From NCBI GenBank assembly GCA_030432565.1, contig JAUIGV010000013.1, forward strand, positions 1 through 64,000: 64,000 nt of DNA, read 5' to 3'. A program made the translations under genes and the position numbers. The notes beneath the pieces are model-generated. The model had not been told where the DNA came from, did not search any database, and saw only the letters and a list, made by a program, of their open reading frames with translations. This document shows, piece by piece, positions 16,622 to 26,706 of the stretch. The DNA is from Verrucomicrobiia bacterium. Lineage in GTDB: Bacteria > Verrucomicrobiota > Verrucomicrobiia > Verrucomicrobiales > Akkermansiaceae. The first letter of the stretch is position 1, and each line of letters opens with the position of its first letter.

Positions 16622-17395
16622 ATGTTCAGATTTTCCTCTGCTTTTGTCGCTCTTGCGATTGCCCTCCCGGCTAACGCAGCGCTGCTTGCCCACTATGATT
16701 TTACCGATGGTGACCTCACTGACAACGAAGTAGGACCGGCCGAAACGCTTTCCCTCGTCAATAATGGATCGAATCTCATCACCACGACAGCTGAAGGAGC
16801 GGCAGTCTTTCCAGGGGAGGCCGCAGGAGACCGAGACTATCTTGAAGTTGAGCGCGGGGCGGGAGCCGGGGCCTTCACGGTCTCAATTTGGTTCAAAACC
16901 GACACAATCAACCAAGGTGGGTTTCAGGGGATTTTTAGCAATAACATTGCCAATGTGGCCGACAACTTTTCCTGGCAGATTGATGTAAACAACGGCGTCC
17001 TGCGGTTTGTCTCCGCAACCACAGGGTTCGGTTCCATCACCAATGCCGAAGCGGGAGAGCCGCAGATCCAGACCGGCGTCTGGAATCACGTCGTGGCAAG
17101 AAAGACGGGCGGAAGCGCCGCAGACTTTTGGCTGGGGACCGAGAGCACCCCCCTCCAGTCCCTCGGGACTGCAAACCTCAATCCGGGCGGCCTCCAGTGG
17201 TTTCGACTCGGGGTCAATCGGAATAGCGACTCACTCTACGCCATGGAGATGGCGAACGTTAAAATCTACGACGATGTCAACGTTTCCCTCACCGACCTCA
17301 ACAATGAGGGCCCCCAATTGCTCGCCATACCCGAGCCATCCACGGTCCTCCTCGCAGCTTTGGTCCTTCCCGCCTTCTTGCGACGCCGACGGTAA
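16622..17395 (+). CDS. LamG-type PEP-CTERM sorted protein
   Basis: 257 residues: signal peptide (MFRFSSAFVALAIALPANA), a LamG/concanavalin-A-like domain (starts LLAHYDFTDGDLTD; contains FTVSIWFKTD, TGVWNHVVARKTG, and a closing MANVKIYDDV), and a PEP-CTERM tail IPEPSTVLLAALVLPAF followed by LRRRR. It should be exported and sorted by an exosortase, probably binding a glycan at the cell surface. A strong terminator follows 30 bases after the stop, so it is likely monocistronic. Confidence 0.88.
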   Translation: MFRFSSAFVALAIALPANAALLAHYDFTDGDLTDNEVGPAETLSLVNNGSNLITTTAEGAAVFPGEAAGDRDYLEVERGAGAGAFTVSIWFKTDTINQGGFQGIFSNNIANVADNFSWQIDVNNGVLRFVSATTGFGSITNAEAGEPQIQTGVWNHVVARKTGGSAADFWLGTESTPLQSLGTANLNPGGLQWFRLGVNRNSDSLYAMEMANVKIYDDVNVSLTDLNNEGPQLLAIPEPSTVLLAALVLPAFLRRRR

Positions 17396-17424
17396 TTTGA
17401 AGTCCCACCGCACTTTTCTAAAGA

Positions 17425-17448
17425 GCACCTCCTGGGAGGTGCTTTTTT
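17425..17448 (+). terminator. intrinsic terminator after LamG PEP-CTERM gene
   Basis: Perfect 8-bp stem GCACCTCC / GGAGGTGC with a two-base TG centre (so the real loop takes in a few stem bases), followed directly by six T residues. Confidence 0.9.
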
Positions 17449-17789
17449 CGTTTCGTTGCCCGCAATCCATGCGGAATATTACAAGACAGATGCCCAGCCA
17501 TTGACCTGCCAGCCTGGCCTCAGACAAAAATCTGGAATGACACTTCCTTTTGATCGCAGCAGGGTATTCCTTGAATTGGCATGTTTTTTCCGTGGGCGGA
17601 GAACGCTTGGCTTTGGAAAGGTGGCGTTTGGACTTAAAGATCGTTTTCGACTCTAAGAACGCCGGAGGGCTGCCCAATGAGTCTCATTTCCACTGAAAAT
17701 CGCTCTTTTTTCCCTCCTTAAAAAAAATTTGGCAAGATGGACGGGGTTGTTAGTATACTAGGGTTCTCCCTCTTTCACCACGCCATCGT
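17449..17789. other. intergenic region upstream of the DUF1549 gene
   Basis: 341 bases without a gene. It holds a possible promoter at its right end: TTGGCA at 17729-17734 and TATACT at 17754-17759, 19 bases apart, with the -10 box inside the palindrome TAGTATACTA (17751-17760). The spacing is longer than ideal, so the promoter call is tentative. Confidence 0.35.
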
Positions 17790-20000
17790 ATGCCCTGTTC
17801 TCTTTTCCAACTCAACCCGCAGTCAGGCACGCAACCGACGCGCTCGTTCGCGTCCGCCATCGCTGGACTTACCGCAGTTTTGCTCACCTCCTTTGCCCCC
17901 GCCAAAACGTGGGTGGATTCGACCGGGAATCCGATGAACGGGGATTTCCTGGGCTTGAAGGACGGCAAGGTGGCCATTCGTCTGGAGGATGGAAAGACGA
18001 CCCAGGTTCCATTGCAGGCTCTTTCAAAGGTCGATCAGGAGTTCGCAAAGAAGCGCAGCTTTACCTACAAGGCCGAGCTGGTCGCCCTTGCGGTCAGGCG
18101 GATCGATGCAGCAGTCGAGAATGGGCTCAAGGAGCAAGATCTAAAATACAACGGCGGGCTCAACGACCACATGTTCCTCCGTCGTATCTACCTCGATCTG
18201 GCGGGTCGCATTCCCAACTACAAGGAGGCCAGGGATTTCCTCAACTCGCGCAGCCCGCAGAAGCGTCAGGAGCTGATCACGAAGCTTCTCAGCTCGGTTG
18301 ACTACACCAGCCACAACTACAACTACTTCGCGGAACAATTGCGCATCCAGTCGCGCTTCCCCGGAACCGTCTTGCGCAACGACGCTTTCATCTACTGGCT
18401 CAAGGAGCAGATTCAGACGAACCGTCCCTACGACGAGCTGGTGCGTGAACTGATTACCGCGGAAGGCCGCATTTGGGATAATCCCGCGGTGGGCTATCAC
18501 CTCCGCGACAAGGACATGAAGCTCGATCATGTCGCCTTCATGGGAAAAGTGTTCCTCGGTACCGACATCACTTGTGCGCAGTGTCATGACGATCCCTTCA
18601 GCAACTGGACGCAGTACGAGTATTACGAGCTTTCGGCTTACCTCTCCGGTCTCGAGCACAAGGGACCCAAGCCCAAGAACAAGGCCATCCCGAACCGAAA
18701 GCAGATCGAGCAGTATCTCGCCCAGAAAAACAATCTCGATCCCAGTAAGGAGGAGGATAAGGAAAAGCTCCGCAACTTGGTTCGCCGTTATGACCGTCCG
18801 CTGCGTGACATCGACCGGGCTGGCGAGTTCGTGGTCCGCAACGTGAAGGACCGCCCGATGCGTCTTCCCGCGACCTACGAATACGATGACGCCATGCCGC
18901 AGGAGGTCGTTCCTCCCCGGGTCCTCTTTGGAAAAGAACAGGGTGCCGCGGTGGCCGCCCTCACTCCCCGCGAGCGCCTTGCCGCTTGGTTGACCTCCCG
19001 CGACAACAAGAAGTTTGCGATGAACATCGCCAACCGGATGTGGGCCAAATTCATGGGCCGCGGGGTCTCCGAACCGCTCTACAACATCAACCCGCGCAAG
19101 GCCTACAACCCTGAGCTCCTCAAGGTCCTCGCCGAGGAGATGCTCGTTCTCGATTTCGACCTCAAGGCCTTTGCCTGGGTGATCGTCAACACCAAGGCCT
19201 ATAACCAGCTCGCCACCCGCACCAAATCGTCCGAAGCGGATCCTTATTATTTCCAGGGCCCCATCCTGCGCCGCATGACCGCCGAACAGGTCTGGGATTC
19301 CATGATGACCCTCATGCTTGGGGACCCTAACCAATTCCGCCTCGAGTCCGGTGAGGAAGTCAACGAACTGATGAATCTGGCCGGCCAGAGCCCTTCCTCG
19401 GTCGAAGCCTTCCTCGCTTCGCTGGATGAATACAACAAGTTCCGTCCCGAACACCTCATCGTGAACGCCGAGGGTGTTTCCATTCTCGAAGCCAAGTTGG
19501 CCCCTCAGGAAACGGCGGGGGCATTTGGCACAAACCTGACGAGACCTCCCTTCAAAAAAATGGAAGGCAAGTCCGCCGAGGGAGCGATGGCCGAACTGAT
19601 GAACCAGGCCAAGAAAAAGAAGATCCTCCTCGCCCGCGCCTCCGAGCTTCCACAGCCCTCCGACCCGGCCCACTTCCTCAGCCAGTTTGGCCAGTCGCAG
19701 CGCACCTTTGTCATCCGGGCGAGCTCGCTCGACGGATCGGTGCCCCAGGTCATGGAGCTTATGAACGGTTACACCACCGAGATTCTCACCCAGCCGGGTT
19801 CCAAGATCTTTATGGATATGAAGAATCTCCGCTCGAACTTCGAGAAGGCGGATGTCGTCTTCATGAGCATTCTCAGTCGCCGCGCGGTCGGCAACGAACA
19901 CAACCTCATCGACAAGGAGCTTCGCTCCGGCAGCGACGAGGTCTTTGCCGACCTCATCTGGGCCCTCCTCAACACTCCTGAATTCCTCTTCGTCAAGTAA
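17790..20000 (+). CDS. DUF1549/DUF1553 exported protein with SHD1-like N-terminal domain
   Basis: 736 residues. After an uncleaved leader and hydrophobic segment (IAGLTAVLLTSFAPAKT), residues about 40-90 look like the SHD1 (Sla1 homology 1)-like module common in Planctomycetes and Verrucomicrobia: WVDSTGNPMNGDFLGLKDGK, then VPLQALSKVDQEF. DUF1549 follows (LRRIYLDLAGRIPNYKEA), with a CxxCH heme-type motif in DITCAQCHDDPFSNW, then DUF1553 (RLAAWLTSRDNKKFAMNIAN, NRMWAKFMGRG). Such proteins are found in pairs with DUF1501 proteins, as here with a 20-base gap, and are thought to be secreted heme-binding or oxidoreductase-like partners in polysaccharide use; no reaction is established. Confidence 0.88.
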   Translation: MPCSLFQLNPQSGTQPTRSFASAIAGLTAVLLTSFAPAKTWVDSTGNPMNGDFLGLKDGKVAIRLEDGKTTQVPLQALSKVDQEFAKKRSFTYKAELVALAVRRIDAAVENGLKEQDLKYNGGLNDHMFLRRIYLDLAGRIPNYKEARDFLNSRSPQKRQELITKLLSSVDYTSHNYNYFAEQLRIQSRFPGTVLRNDAFIYWLKEQIQTNRPYDELVRELITAEGRIWDNPAVGYHLRDKDMKLDHVAFMGKVFLGTDITCAQCHDDPFSNWTQYEYYELSAYLSGLEHKGPKPKNKAIPNRKQIEQYLAQKNNLDPSKEEDKEKLRNLVRRYDRPLRDIDRAGEFVVRNVKDRPMRLPATYEYDDAMPQEVVPPRVLFGKEQGAAVAALTPRERLAAWLTSRDNKKFAMNIANRMWAKFMGRGVSEPLYNINPRKAYNPELLKVLAEEMLVLDFDLKAFAWVIVNTKAYNQLATRTKSSEADPYYFQGPILRRMTAEQVWDSMMTLMLGDPNQFRLESGEEVNELMNLAGQSPSSVEAFLASLDEYNKFRPEHLIVNAEGVSILEAKLAPQETAGAFGTNLTRPPFKKMEGKSAEGAMAELMNQAKKKKILLARASELPQPSDPAHFLSQFGQSQRTFVIRASSLDGSVPQVMELMNGYTTEILTQPGSKIFMDMKNLRSNFEKADVVFMSILSRRAVGNEHNLIDKELRSGSDEVFADLIWALLNTPEFLFVK

Positions 20001-20020
20001 ACCTCCAACTCCGCCTCTCA

Positions 20021-21298
20021 ATGAAAGACACTTTTAAGAAATTCGACGACATCGACCGTCGCGACTTCCTCACCGGGACGGCCGCCGCTGCTCTCGGGGT
20101 AAGCATTCTTCCCAACCTCGCGGTTGGCGAAGAACGGGAAGTCATCAAGCCCGGCGCGCACGCCACGGCCAAGAACGTCATCTTCCTCTACATGGCGGGC
20201 GGAATGCCGCATGTGGACACCTTTGATCCCAAGATTCCCAGCCATATCGCCGGGGGCTCCTCTCCGATCGCTACAAACGCGAGCGGACTTCAGATTGCCA
20301 GTCACCTCCCTAATATGGCCAAGCAGGCCGACAAGTTTGCGGTGGTGCGTTCCATGACCACCAAGACCGGTGATCATGCCGGCGGGAACTACCTCATGCA
20401 CACCGGCTTCAGCCGTCAACCCGGCCAAAGCCATCCGCAAATGGGATCTTGGGCCCAATACTTCCTCGGCCGCCGCAACAAACTCATTCCAGACAGCATC
20501 GTCATCGGAGGCGGGAACCCCGGACCCGGTTTCTTCCGGCCCGATCACAGCCCCCTTCCCATCGGCGACCCCAGCCGCGGCCTCAAGGATCTCGTTCCCA
20601 AGATCGATAAGAAGCGCTTCGAGCGCCGCATGAAATACGCCAAGGCCTTTAGCGAGACCTTTGAGGAAGGGTTTCCGCACGACGACGTACGCGCCTATGC
20701 GGATTTCTACGAGGAAACAGTCAAGCTCTTTGACGACAAGACCACCAAGCTTTTCGACATCAACAAGGAGCCTGCCGAGATGAAGAGCCTTTATGGCAAT
20801 TCCCGCTTTGGGCGGGGCTTGCTTCTCGCCCGTCGCCTCGTCGAAAACAACGTTCGCTACGTCGAGGTCCAGCTTGGCGGTTGGGACGGCCAGCACGGCA
20901 ACTACAACGCCGGGGCCAACCGTGCCGGTGAGATGGACGGGCCGGTGGCGGCGTTGTTACATGACCTTGAAGCCCGCGGACTTCTCAAGGAGACGATGGT
21001 CGTTCTCACCACCGAGTTCGGCAGGACTCCAAAGATCAATCAGCGTGGCGGACGCGATCACTTCCCGAAAGCCTTCTCAGTCATGCTTGCCGGCGGCGGG
21101 GTCAATGGGGGGCAGTATATTGGTGAAACAGATGAGAACGCCAGCAGCATCAAGAGCGAGCGCTTTGGGCCCAAGGACCTTCACACGACCATCGCCTATG
21201 CTCTCGGCCTACCTATCGACAAGCGGGTCCACCCGGGCGGCGGACGCCCCTTCTTCGTGGGTGACCGTGGCAAGGTTATCAAGCAAGCCTTTGCGTGA
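20021..21298 (+). CDS. DUF1501 exported protein
   Basis: 425 residues. The N-terminus IDRRDFLTGTAAAALGVSIL is a twin-arginine export signal. The body matches DUF1501, which is distantly related to the alkaline phosphatase/sulfatase fold: FLYMAGGMPHVDTFDPK, GGNYLMHTGFSRQPGQ, VEVQLGGWDGQHGNY and TTEFGRTPKINQRGGRDH. Co-transcribed with the DUF1549/1553 gene just upstream (20-base gap), the usual pairing in this phylum. Function unproven; probably acts on the same extracytoplasmic substrate as its partner. Confidence 0.9.
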   Translation: MKDTFKKFDDIDRRDFLTGTAAAALGVSILPNLAVGEEREVIKPGAHATAKNVIFLYMAGGMPHVDTFDPKIPSHIAGGSSPIATNASGLQIASHLPNMAKQADKFAVVRSMTTKTGDHAGGNYLMHTGFSRQPGQSHPQMGSWAQYFLGRRNKLIPDSIVIGGGNPGPGFFRPDHSPLPIGDPSRGLKDLVPKIDKKRFERRMKYAKAFSETFEEGFPHDDVRAYADFYEETVKLFDDKTTKLFDINKEPAEMKSLYGNSRFGRGLLLARRLVENNVRYVEVQLGGWDGQHGNYNAGANRAGEMDGPVAALLHDLEARGLLKETMVVLTTEFGRTPKINQRGGRDHFPKAFSVMLAGGGVNGGQYIGETDENASSIKSERFGPKDLHTTIAYALGLPIDKRVHPGGGRPFFVGDRGKVIKQAFA

Positions 21299-22459
21299 TC
21301 GACGAAAGCCGTTCCCACCAAAACCACCCAGCCCAATGCCCCCGCATCGACGGGCTTTGGTGTTTGGAAGATGGAATCCTACGGGGTTCCCCCATCATCT
21401 ATTGGTCGAGGCGGGAAAAAACAAATAAGCCGGGTATCCTACGATTTTAATCTGCGGCCTGCTTGGCAAAGAAGCCCGGAATCGGCCGGACAGGAATTCT
21501 CCGGACCCGGATCTTCAAGTGTCTTCTCCAGCCCCCGCCGCCCGCACTTTTTCAGCCACCCAGACGACCATTGTTACTCTCCCGCTGCTTTCCACTCACC
21601 ACTCCCAACCTTCAGCTCTTCTGTTTTTAGACCCCACCATGTTGTTCTGATGAAACGGGGACTTTCATCGGATGACTTGACCAACTCGACCGACTGAAAC
21701 TTTCCTCCAATGAATCCGCCAACCAGAAGAAGAATCAAGAGGGTAAAGGACGACTTTAGTGTTATTTTTTTCATTGGAAAATTCAGTCCCGACAAGAGCC
21801 GGATCAATCTTGGAGCAGGACTTCCGCCCGATCGAAGTATGTTTTAATCTCTTCTTCTTGTCCATCGAACGATTTTTCCCAGCTGAGACCCTATGGCTGC
21901 CGGTTGAGCCCGGCATCCCTTTCAGGTTGATCGCCCATTGATTGCGATACGGTGCGTGTCGCTCTTTTCGGAGCCAGTTGAATTGAAGCTTTTCTGACAA
22001 CAAGGGCTATTGAACAATTGAAGATGAACTCCCACGCACCGCAGACACTCCACCTTGGATTCAACATCCATCAAGCACGAGCGAGGGCGGCAGACGATCC
22101 CAAAGGGTTGCACGGGTGGGGCTTTACCGAAACCTCGCGAGGAAGCAGGCGGGCCCGCAGGGAGGTTTGCGTTGTTTTAGGAATGAAGATTGCTTTTTGC
22201 AGAAGGAATCGACGTGGGTGACGATTGCGGCATATGACCCACTGAACCCCAGCCTTCTTGAACGCGAGAACGATATCCGTTTTAGGGGATGTCGGAGAAC
22301 TTCTTGAAAACGGAGACTCCATAGCTCTCCGAACTGAGGATCGGGTTGAACGAAAAACCCAGCCAAACGGGCTGATCGACCACCACAGCCGCGTTCCGCC
22401 GTTAGATCATTCGCTGACAAGCCAGGCTCCGAAGCAGCGTAGGTAGCCTACACAAACCT
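21299..22459. other. gene-poor region
   Basis: About 1.16 kb between two operons. Directly after the DUF1501 gene (about 21320-21368) an imperfect hairpin pairs ACCACCCAGCCC with GGGCTTTGGTGT, a possible weak terminator. Only one short frame, on the minus strand at 21574-21774, looks coding. The rest (22.0-22.4 kb) shows no recognisable gene, RNA or repeat. Confidence 0.45.
21574..21774 (-). CDS. small single-pass membrane protein, hypothetical
   Basis: 66 residues from the ATG at 21774: MKKITLKSSF, then a transmembrane or signal segment (LLILLLVGGFIGG) and a short hydrophilic tail ending in KVGSGEWKAAGE. No known family. Support is only the sensible start and membrane topology inside an otherwise empty region. 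Confidence 0.4.
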   Translation of the reverse strand: MKKITLKSSFTLLILLLVGGFIGGKFQSVELVKSSDESPRFIRTTWWGLKTEELKVGSGEWKAAGE

Positions 22460-23353
22460 ATGAAGAAATTCTGGCTCTCTCTCCTGTCAATCACTCTACC
22501 GGCCTCCGCGGTCACTTTTGAGGACAACGACACCGTCGTTCTTCTCGGAAACACCGTCATCGAACGAGCCCAAAAATACGGCCACCTCGAAACTGCGATC
22601 AGCCTCTCCGCCGGGAAAAACAATCTTAAGTTCCGTAATCTCGGCTGGAGCGGTGACACTGTGTTCGGCACCGCAAGAAGCTACTTCGGCCCTCCCAAGG
22701 AAGGATTCGATCGCCTCAAATCCGACCTCACCGAACTCAAGCCCAATGTCGTCATCGTCTGCTACGGAGCCGTCGCCGCCTTCGACGGAGAAAAAGGCCT
22801 CCCCGAATTCATTTCCGGATACGAAACTCTTCTCTCCATGATCAAATCATCGGCAGCCCCCCGCGAGATTGTCATCGTCTCGCCCCCGCCCGCCGAATCT
22901 CTCGGCGCACCCATGCCCGACATGGCGAAACACAACAAGCGCCTCGCCCTTTACTCCGAAGCCCTCGGCGACCTGGCAGCCAAACACAAACTCCGGTTCG
23001 CCGACTTCTTCACCACGCTAGGCAGTAGCAAAGGCCTTACTGACAACGGCCTCCACTTCACCAGCGAAGGCTATCAAACCGCCTCTCCAAAATTCGTCGA
23101 AGCCCTCGGCCTCACTCTCGCGACCGGTAACCAACTCCAGAGCGAGCACGCCCGCAAACTCCGCGAAGCCACCGTCGCCAAAAACAAGCTCTTCTTCTTC
23201 CGCTGGCGCCCTGCCAACGAAACCTACCTCCGTCTCTTCCGCAAACACGAGCAAGGCAACAACGTCAGAGAACTCCCGATGTTTGACCCGCTCATCGCCG
23301 AGGCCGAAAAGGAAATCGAAGCCCTCAAGAAAACCACTCTTTCCCTCAAGTAG
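22460..23353 (+). CDS. SGNH/GDSL hydrolase-like exported protein with altered active site
   Basis: 297 residues with a signal peptide (MKKFWLSLLSITLPASA). The SGNH blocks can be aligned: block I is LLGNTVIE (30-32 read GNT instead of GDS), block II is NLGWSGDTV, block III is CYGAVAAFDG (instead of GxND), block V is DNGLHFTSEGY. The nucleophilic serine and the block III asparagine are therefore missing, so classical esterase activity is doubtful. It is the first gene of a tight three-gene operon (2-base gap to the next), a pairing with PVC heme-binding proteins that I recall as common in this superphylum. Likely a secreted carbohydrate-related partner. Confidence 0.8.
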   Translation: MKKFWLSLLSITLPASAVTFEDNDTVVLLGNTVIERAQKYGHLETAISLSAGKNNLKFRNLGWSGDTVFGTARSYFGPPKEGFDRLKSDLTELKPNVVIVCYGAVAAFDGEKGLPEFISGYETLLSMIKSSAAPREIVIVSPPPAESLGAPMPDMAKHNKRLALYSEALGDLAAKHKLRFADFFTTLGSSKGLTDNGLHFTSEGYQTASPKFVEALGLTLATGNQLQSEHARKLREATVAKNKLFFFRWRPANETYLRLFRKHEQGNNVRELPMFDPLIAEAEKEIEALKKTTLSLK

Positions 23354-23355
23354 AA

Positions 23356-26300
23356 ATGATCACCCGACTTCTCTTCACGGTCTCCTTCACGACCCTTTCC
23401 GCCTTCGCGCAACGCGGCCTCAAGGACATTCCCGATCCGGATCCGGTTAAACAAGCCGCTGCCTTCAACCTGCCGGAAGGCATGGAGATCCAGCTCGTCG
23501 CTTCCGATCCCATGATCGCGAAACCGGTGCAGATGAACTTTGACTCCCAGGGGCGCATCTGGCTCGTCTCCAGCGGAATGTATCCTCACATCGTTCCCGG
23601 CGCCGAGGAAAACGACAAGGTCCTCATTCTTGAAGACACAAATGGCGACGGCGTCGCCGACAAGCGCACCGTTTTCGCCGACGATCTCCACATCCCCACC
23701 GCCGTTCTTCCGGCCGATGGCGGAGCTTACGTCGCCAACTCGACCGAGATCATTTTCCTCAAGGACACGGATGGAGATGGCAAGGCCGACCACCGCCGTG
23801 TCGTGCTTTCAGGTTTCGGCACCGAAGACACCCACCACCTCGTCCACACCTTCGAGCAGGGCCCGGATGGCATGCTTTACTTCTTGCAGTCCATCTACAT
23901 CCACAGCCATCTCGAAACCCCCTATGGCGTCCGTCGCCTCATGGGAGGAGGCGTTTGGCACTTCCGACCCGAAACCCAACGCGCTGAAATCCTCTCCAAA
24001 GGTCTCATTAACCCCTGGGGATTCATCTTTGATGAACACGGACAAACCTTCGCCACCGACGGTGCCGGCGGCCAGGGAATCAACGATATTTTCCCGCGCT
24101 CCGTTTTCCGGACCTCACCCGGAGCCCAACGCATCGTCGACGGACTCAACCCCGGCCAGCCCAAGCTCTGCGGCCTTGAAATCCTCTCCGGATCCCATAT
24201 CCCCGAGAAGCTTCGCGGCGTCCTCATCGCGCCCGATTTCCGGGGTCACCGCATCAATGCCTACCGCCTCACTCCCGAGGGCTCATCTTACAAGTCCACC
24301 CGCATCGATGACTTCCTGAGTTCCTCCCACCGCGCCTTCCGACCCATCGATGTTAAAATGGGGCCCGACGGCGCGCTCTACATCGCCGATTGGTATAACC
24401 CCATCATCCAGCACGGCGAGGTCGATTTCCGGGATGAGCGCCGCGACCACTCGCGCGGACGCATCTGGCGCGTCACGTTCAAAGACCGCCCTCTGGTTGA
24501 GAAGAAGAACTTCTCCCAATCTTCCATCGAAGATCTCGTGGTCCATCTCCTTTCAAAAGAACGAGTCCACCGCGAACAGGCCAGAAGCGAGCTTCGCACC
24601 CGCAACCGCGGGGAAGTTCTCGCAATACTCAACACCTGGAATGGCAAACTCACCGAAGACTTTGCGCGCATGCAGTTCATGTGGACTTATCAAGCCCTCA
24701 ACCATACTCCGGTCGGCCTGATCAAGTCGCTCATCGCATCCGATGACCCCCGCTACCGCGCTGCTGCCCTTCGAGTGATCTACCACCGTCACGAAGAAGT
24801 CCCCGGTGCCGCCGAAATCGTCAAAAAAGCCATCAATGATGACAACGGACGCGTCCGTCTTTGGGCCGTCAGCTGCCTCGCCCAAATGCCCGGACCCGAC
24901 TCTGTCCCAACCGCTTTGCAGGCCCTCGATCACCCGGTCGACAAAACGATGGACTTCGCACTCTGGTCCATCGTCCGGGAACACCAGGAACACTGGGCTC
25001 CCAGATTCGAAGCTGGAAAGCCCGTCTTTGGCGACAAGCTCCCACACCTCATCTTTGCGATGAAGGCCCTCGGGAAATCACTCTCACTCGAGTCCATCTT
25101 CACCAGTGTCAATAACGGAAGCCTCACCCCGACCGAGCGCAAGGATGCCATTTCGGTGATCTCGCAAGTCGGCTCCGCAAGCGACCTCAGCCGCCTTCTC
25201 AAGTTGGCTCCCAAAGAACCGGCCATCCTTGAGCAACTCGTCACCGCCGCGCAAATCCGCAAATTACAACCCAAGTCAGGAAAAGAACAACTCCTTCCCT
25301 TCCTGGATTCGGACCAACCCGCGATTTTCGCCAGCGCCGCCAAACTGGCCGGCCTCTGGAAATTTGCTCCCGCCCGGGACAAGTTGGTGACTGCTTTCAC
25401 CCAATCACCGGCCAAACGACAAGCCGCCGCCGAGGGCCTCCGCCTCTTTGGCGATCAGGAAACGATCAAGCTCTTCGTCAAGCTTTCCAAGGACTCTCCC
25501 GATGAAGCCACCCGCGCCATCGCGGTCAAGGAACTGGCCAGGATTGCTCCCGACCGGGCCGCCGCCAGCGCCGTCGCTCTCTTGCAAAAAGACACCGCCG
25601 GAAAGGACGAACACGGACTGTTCTCCAGCTTCCTGCAAAGCACCCGGGCCTCCACCTCGCTCGCCAAAGCACTCAAGGACAAAACCCTTCCCACCAAGAT
25701 CGCCACCCTCGGCCTTCAGCGCGCGGGCACTTCCGGACGTCCTCCAAAAGACCTGATGGCCGCCCTGCAAACCGCCGGAAATCTTAAACCAATGTCGCAA
25801 CAACTCTCTGCCGCCGAGATGGCCAAGCTCGTTGATCGCGTGCGCCAGGAAGGCGACGCTCATCGCGGCGAAACGATCTATCGCCGCACCGACCTCCAAT
25901 GCACCGCCTGCCACGCCATCGGTGGAGTCGGCAGCCCCATCGGTCCGGACCTCGTCAGCATTGGAGCCAGCGCCCCGGTCGACTACCTCATCACCTCGCT
26001 CCTCAATCCCAACGACAAGATCAAGGAAGGTTATCACACCACCCTCGTCAGCGAGAAAAATGGCAACGCCCACACCGGCGGCCTCGTGAGCGAGAGCGAC
26101 ACCGAAGTGGTCCTCCGAGATTACGCCGGAAAGATGAACCGTATCGCCCGCGCCGACATTAAGAACATCACTATCAGCCCCGTCTCCATGATGCCTCCCG
26201 GCCTCACTGCCGGGCTTCGCGAAGACCAATTCGTTGACCTGGTACGATTCCTCTCTGAGTTAGGCAAGGACGGTGATTTCAAGGTCAGCGCCAAGCCCAT

Positions 26301-26706
26301 CATCCGCGATTGGAAGGTCCTGCAACCCCATCCGCGCACCGTCGACGGCATGGGCCACTATGGCACCGCCGTCTTCGCCGAAAGATTTGAGGGCTACCAA
26401 TGGCAACCCTATGGCAGCAAGGTCGGCGGAGAACTCGTCCCATCCGAACTTCCCAAGGTAAAAGGCCGTGGCCGCAATACCTGGGGAGTGGCCCGCTTCG
26501 GCATCACGCAAAAAGGAAAAGTGAAATTGAAAATCAACGACACCACCTTGCTCGATCTCTTCGCCGGAAAAAAAGAAATCGACCTCCCCGAAAAAGGGCC
26601 GGCAATCATCGAACTCACCGGAAATGAAGATCCGGAACATTTCACTCTCGCCGTGAATTCCGCTTACCGGCAGACTCCGGTCTTACTCGAACTCGTCACC
26701 GAATGA
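23356..26706 (+). CDS. PVC-type heme-binding CxxCH protein (membrane-bound dehydrogenase-like)
   Basis: 1116 residues with a signal peptide. The N-terminal 360 residues form a beta-propeller of the sugar-dehydrogenase type (PEGMEIQLVASDPMIAKPVQ, DGVADKRTVFADDL, GPDGALYIADWYNPIIQHGE). Residues about 380-800 are helical HEAT-like repeats. A cytochrome c domain follows with its heme site CTACH at about 849-853, then a ligand-side methionine-rich segment (SPVSMMPPGL). The last 150 residues are a beta-rich module. The protein would be periplasmic and pass electrons from oxidation of a sugar-like substrate. It sits between an SGNH-like gene (2-base gap) and an FG-GAP gene (4-base overlap). Confidence 0.88.
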   Translation: MITRLLFTVSFTTLSAFAQRGLKDIPDPDPVKQAAAFNLPEGMEIQLVASDPMIAKPVQMNFDSQGRIWLVSSGMYPHIVPGAEENDKVLILEDTNGDGVADKRTVFADDLHIPTAVLPADGGAYVANSTEIIFLKDTDGDGKADHRRVVLSGFGTEDTHHLVHTFEQGPDGMLYFLQSIYIHSHLETPYGVRRLMGGGVWHFRPETQRAEILSKGLINPWGFIFDEHGQTFATDGAGGQGINDIFPRSVFRTSPGAQRIVDGLNPGQPKLCGLEILSGSHIPEKLRGVLIAPDFRGHRINAYRLTPEGSSYKSTRIDDFLSSSHRAFRPIDVKMGPDGALYIADWYNPIIQHGEVDFRDERRDHSRGRIWRVTFKDRPLVEKKNFSQSSIEDLVVHLLSKERVHREQARSELRTRNRGEVLAILNTWNGKLTEDFARMQFMWTYQALNHTPVGLIKSLIASDDPRYRAAALRVIYHRHEEVPGAAEIVKKAINDDNGRVRLWAVSCLAQMPGPDSVPTALQALDHPVDKTMDFALWSIVREHQEHWAPRFEAGKPVFGDKLPHLIFAMKALGKSLSLESIFTSVNNGSLTPTERKDAISVISQVGSASDLSRLLKLAPKEPAILEQLVTAAQIRKLQPKSGKEQLLPFLDSDQPAIFASAAKLAGLWKFAPARDKLVTAFTQSPAKRQAAAEGLRLFGDQETIKLFVKLSKDSPDEATRAIAVKELARIAPDRAAASAVALLQKDTAGKDEHGLFSSFLQSTRASTSLAKALKDKTLPTKIATLGLQRAGTSGRPPKDLMAALQTAGNLKPMSQQLSAAEMAKLVDRVRQEGDAHRGETIYRRTDLQCTACHAIGGVGSPIGPDLVSIGASAPVDYLITSLLNPNDKIKEGYHTTLVSEKNGNAHTGGLVSESDTEVVLRDYAGKMNRIARADIKNITISPVSMMPPGLTAGLREDQFVDLVRFLSELGKDGDFKVSAKPIIRDWKVLQPHPRTVDGMGHYGTAVFAERFEGYQWQPYGSKVGGELVPSELPKVKGRGRNTWGVARFGITQKGKVKLKINDTTLLDLFAGKKEIDLPEKGPAIIELTGNEDPEHFTLAVNSAYRQTPVLLELVTE

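Noticed and set aside
18141-20021. 626-codon open frame on the minus strand
   Set aside because: Mirror frame of the DUF1549/DUF1553 gene; no domain is recognisable in it and the sense strand matches a known family throughout.
25405-26229. 274-codon open frame on the minus strand
   Set aside because: Antisense shadow of the PVC heme-binding protein gene.
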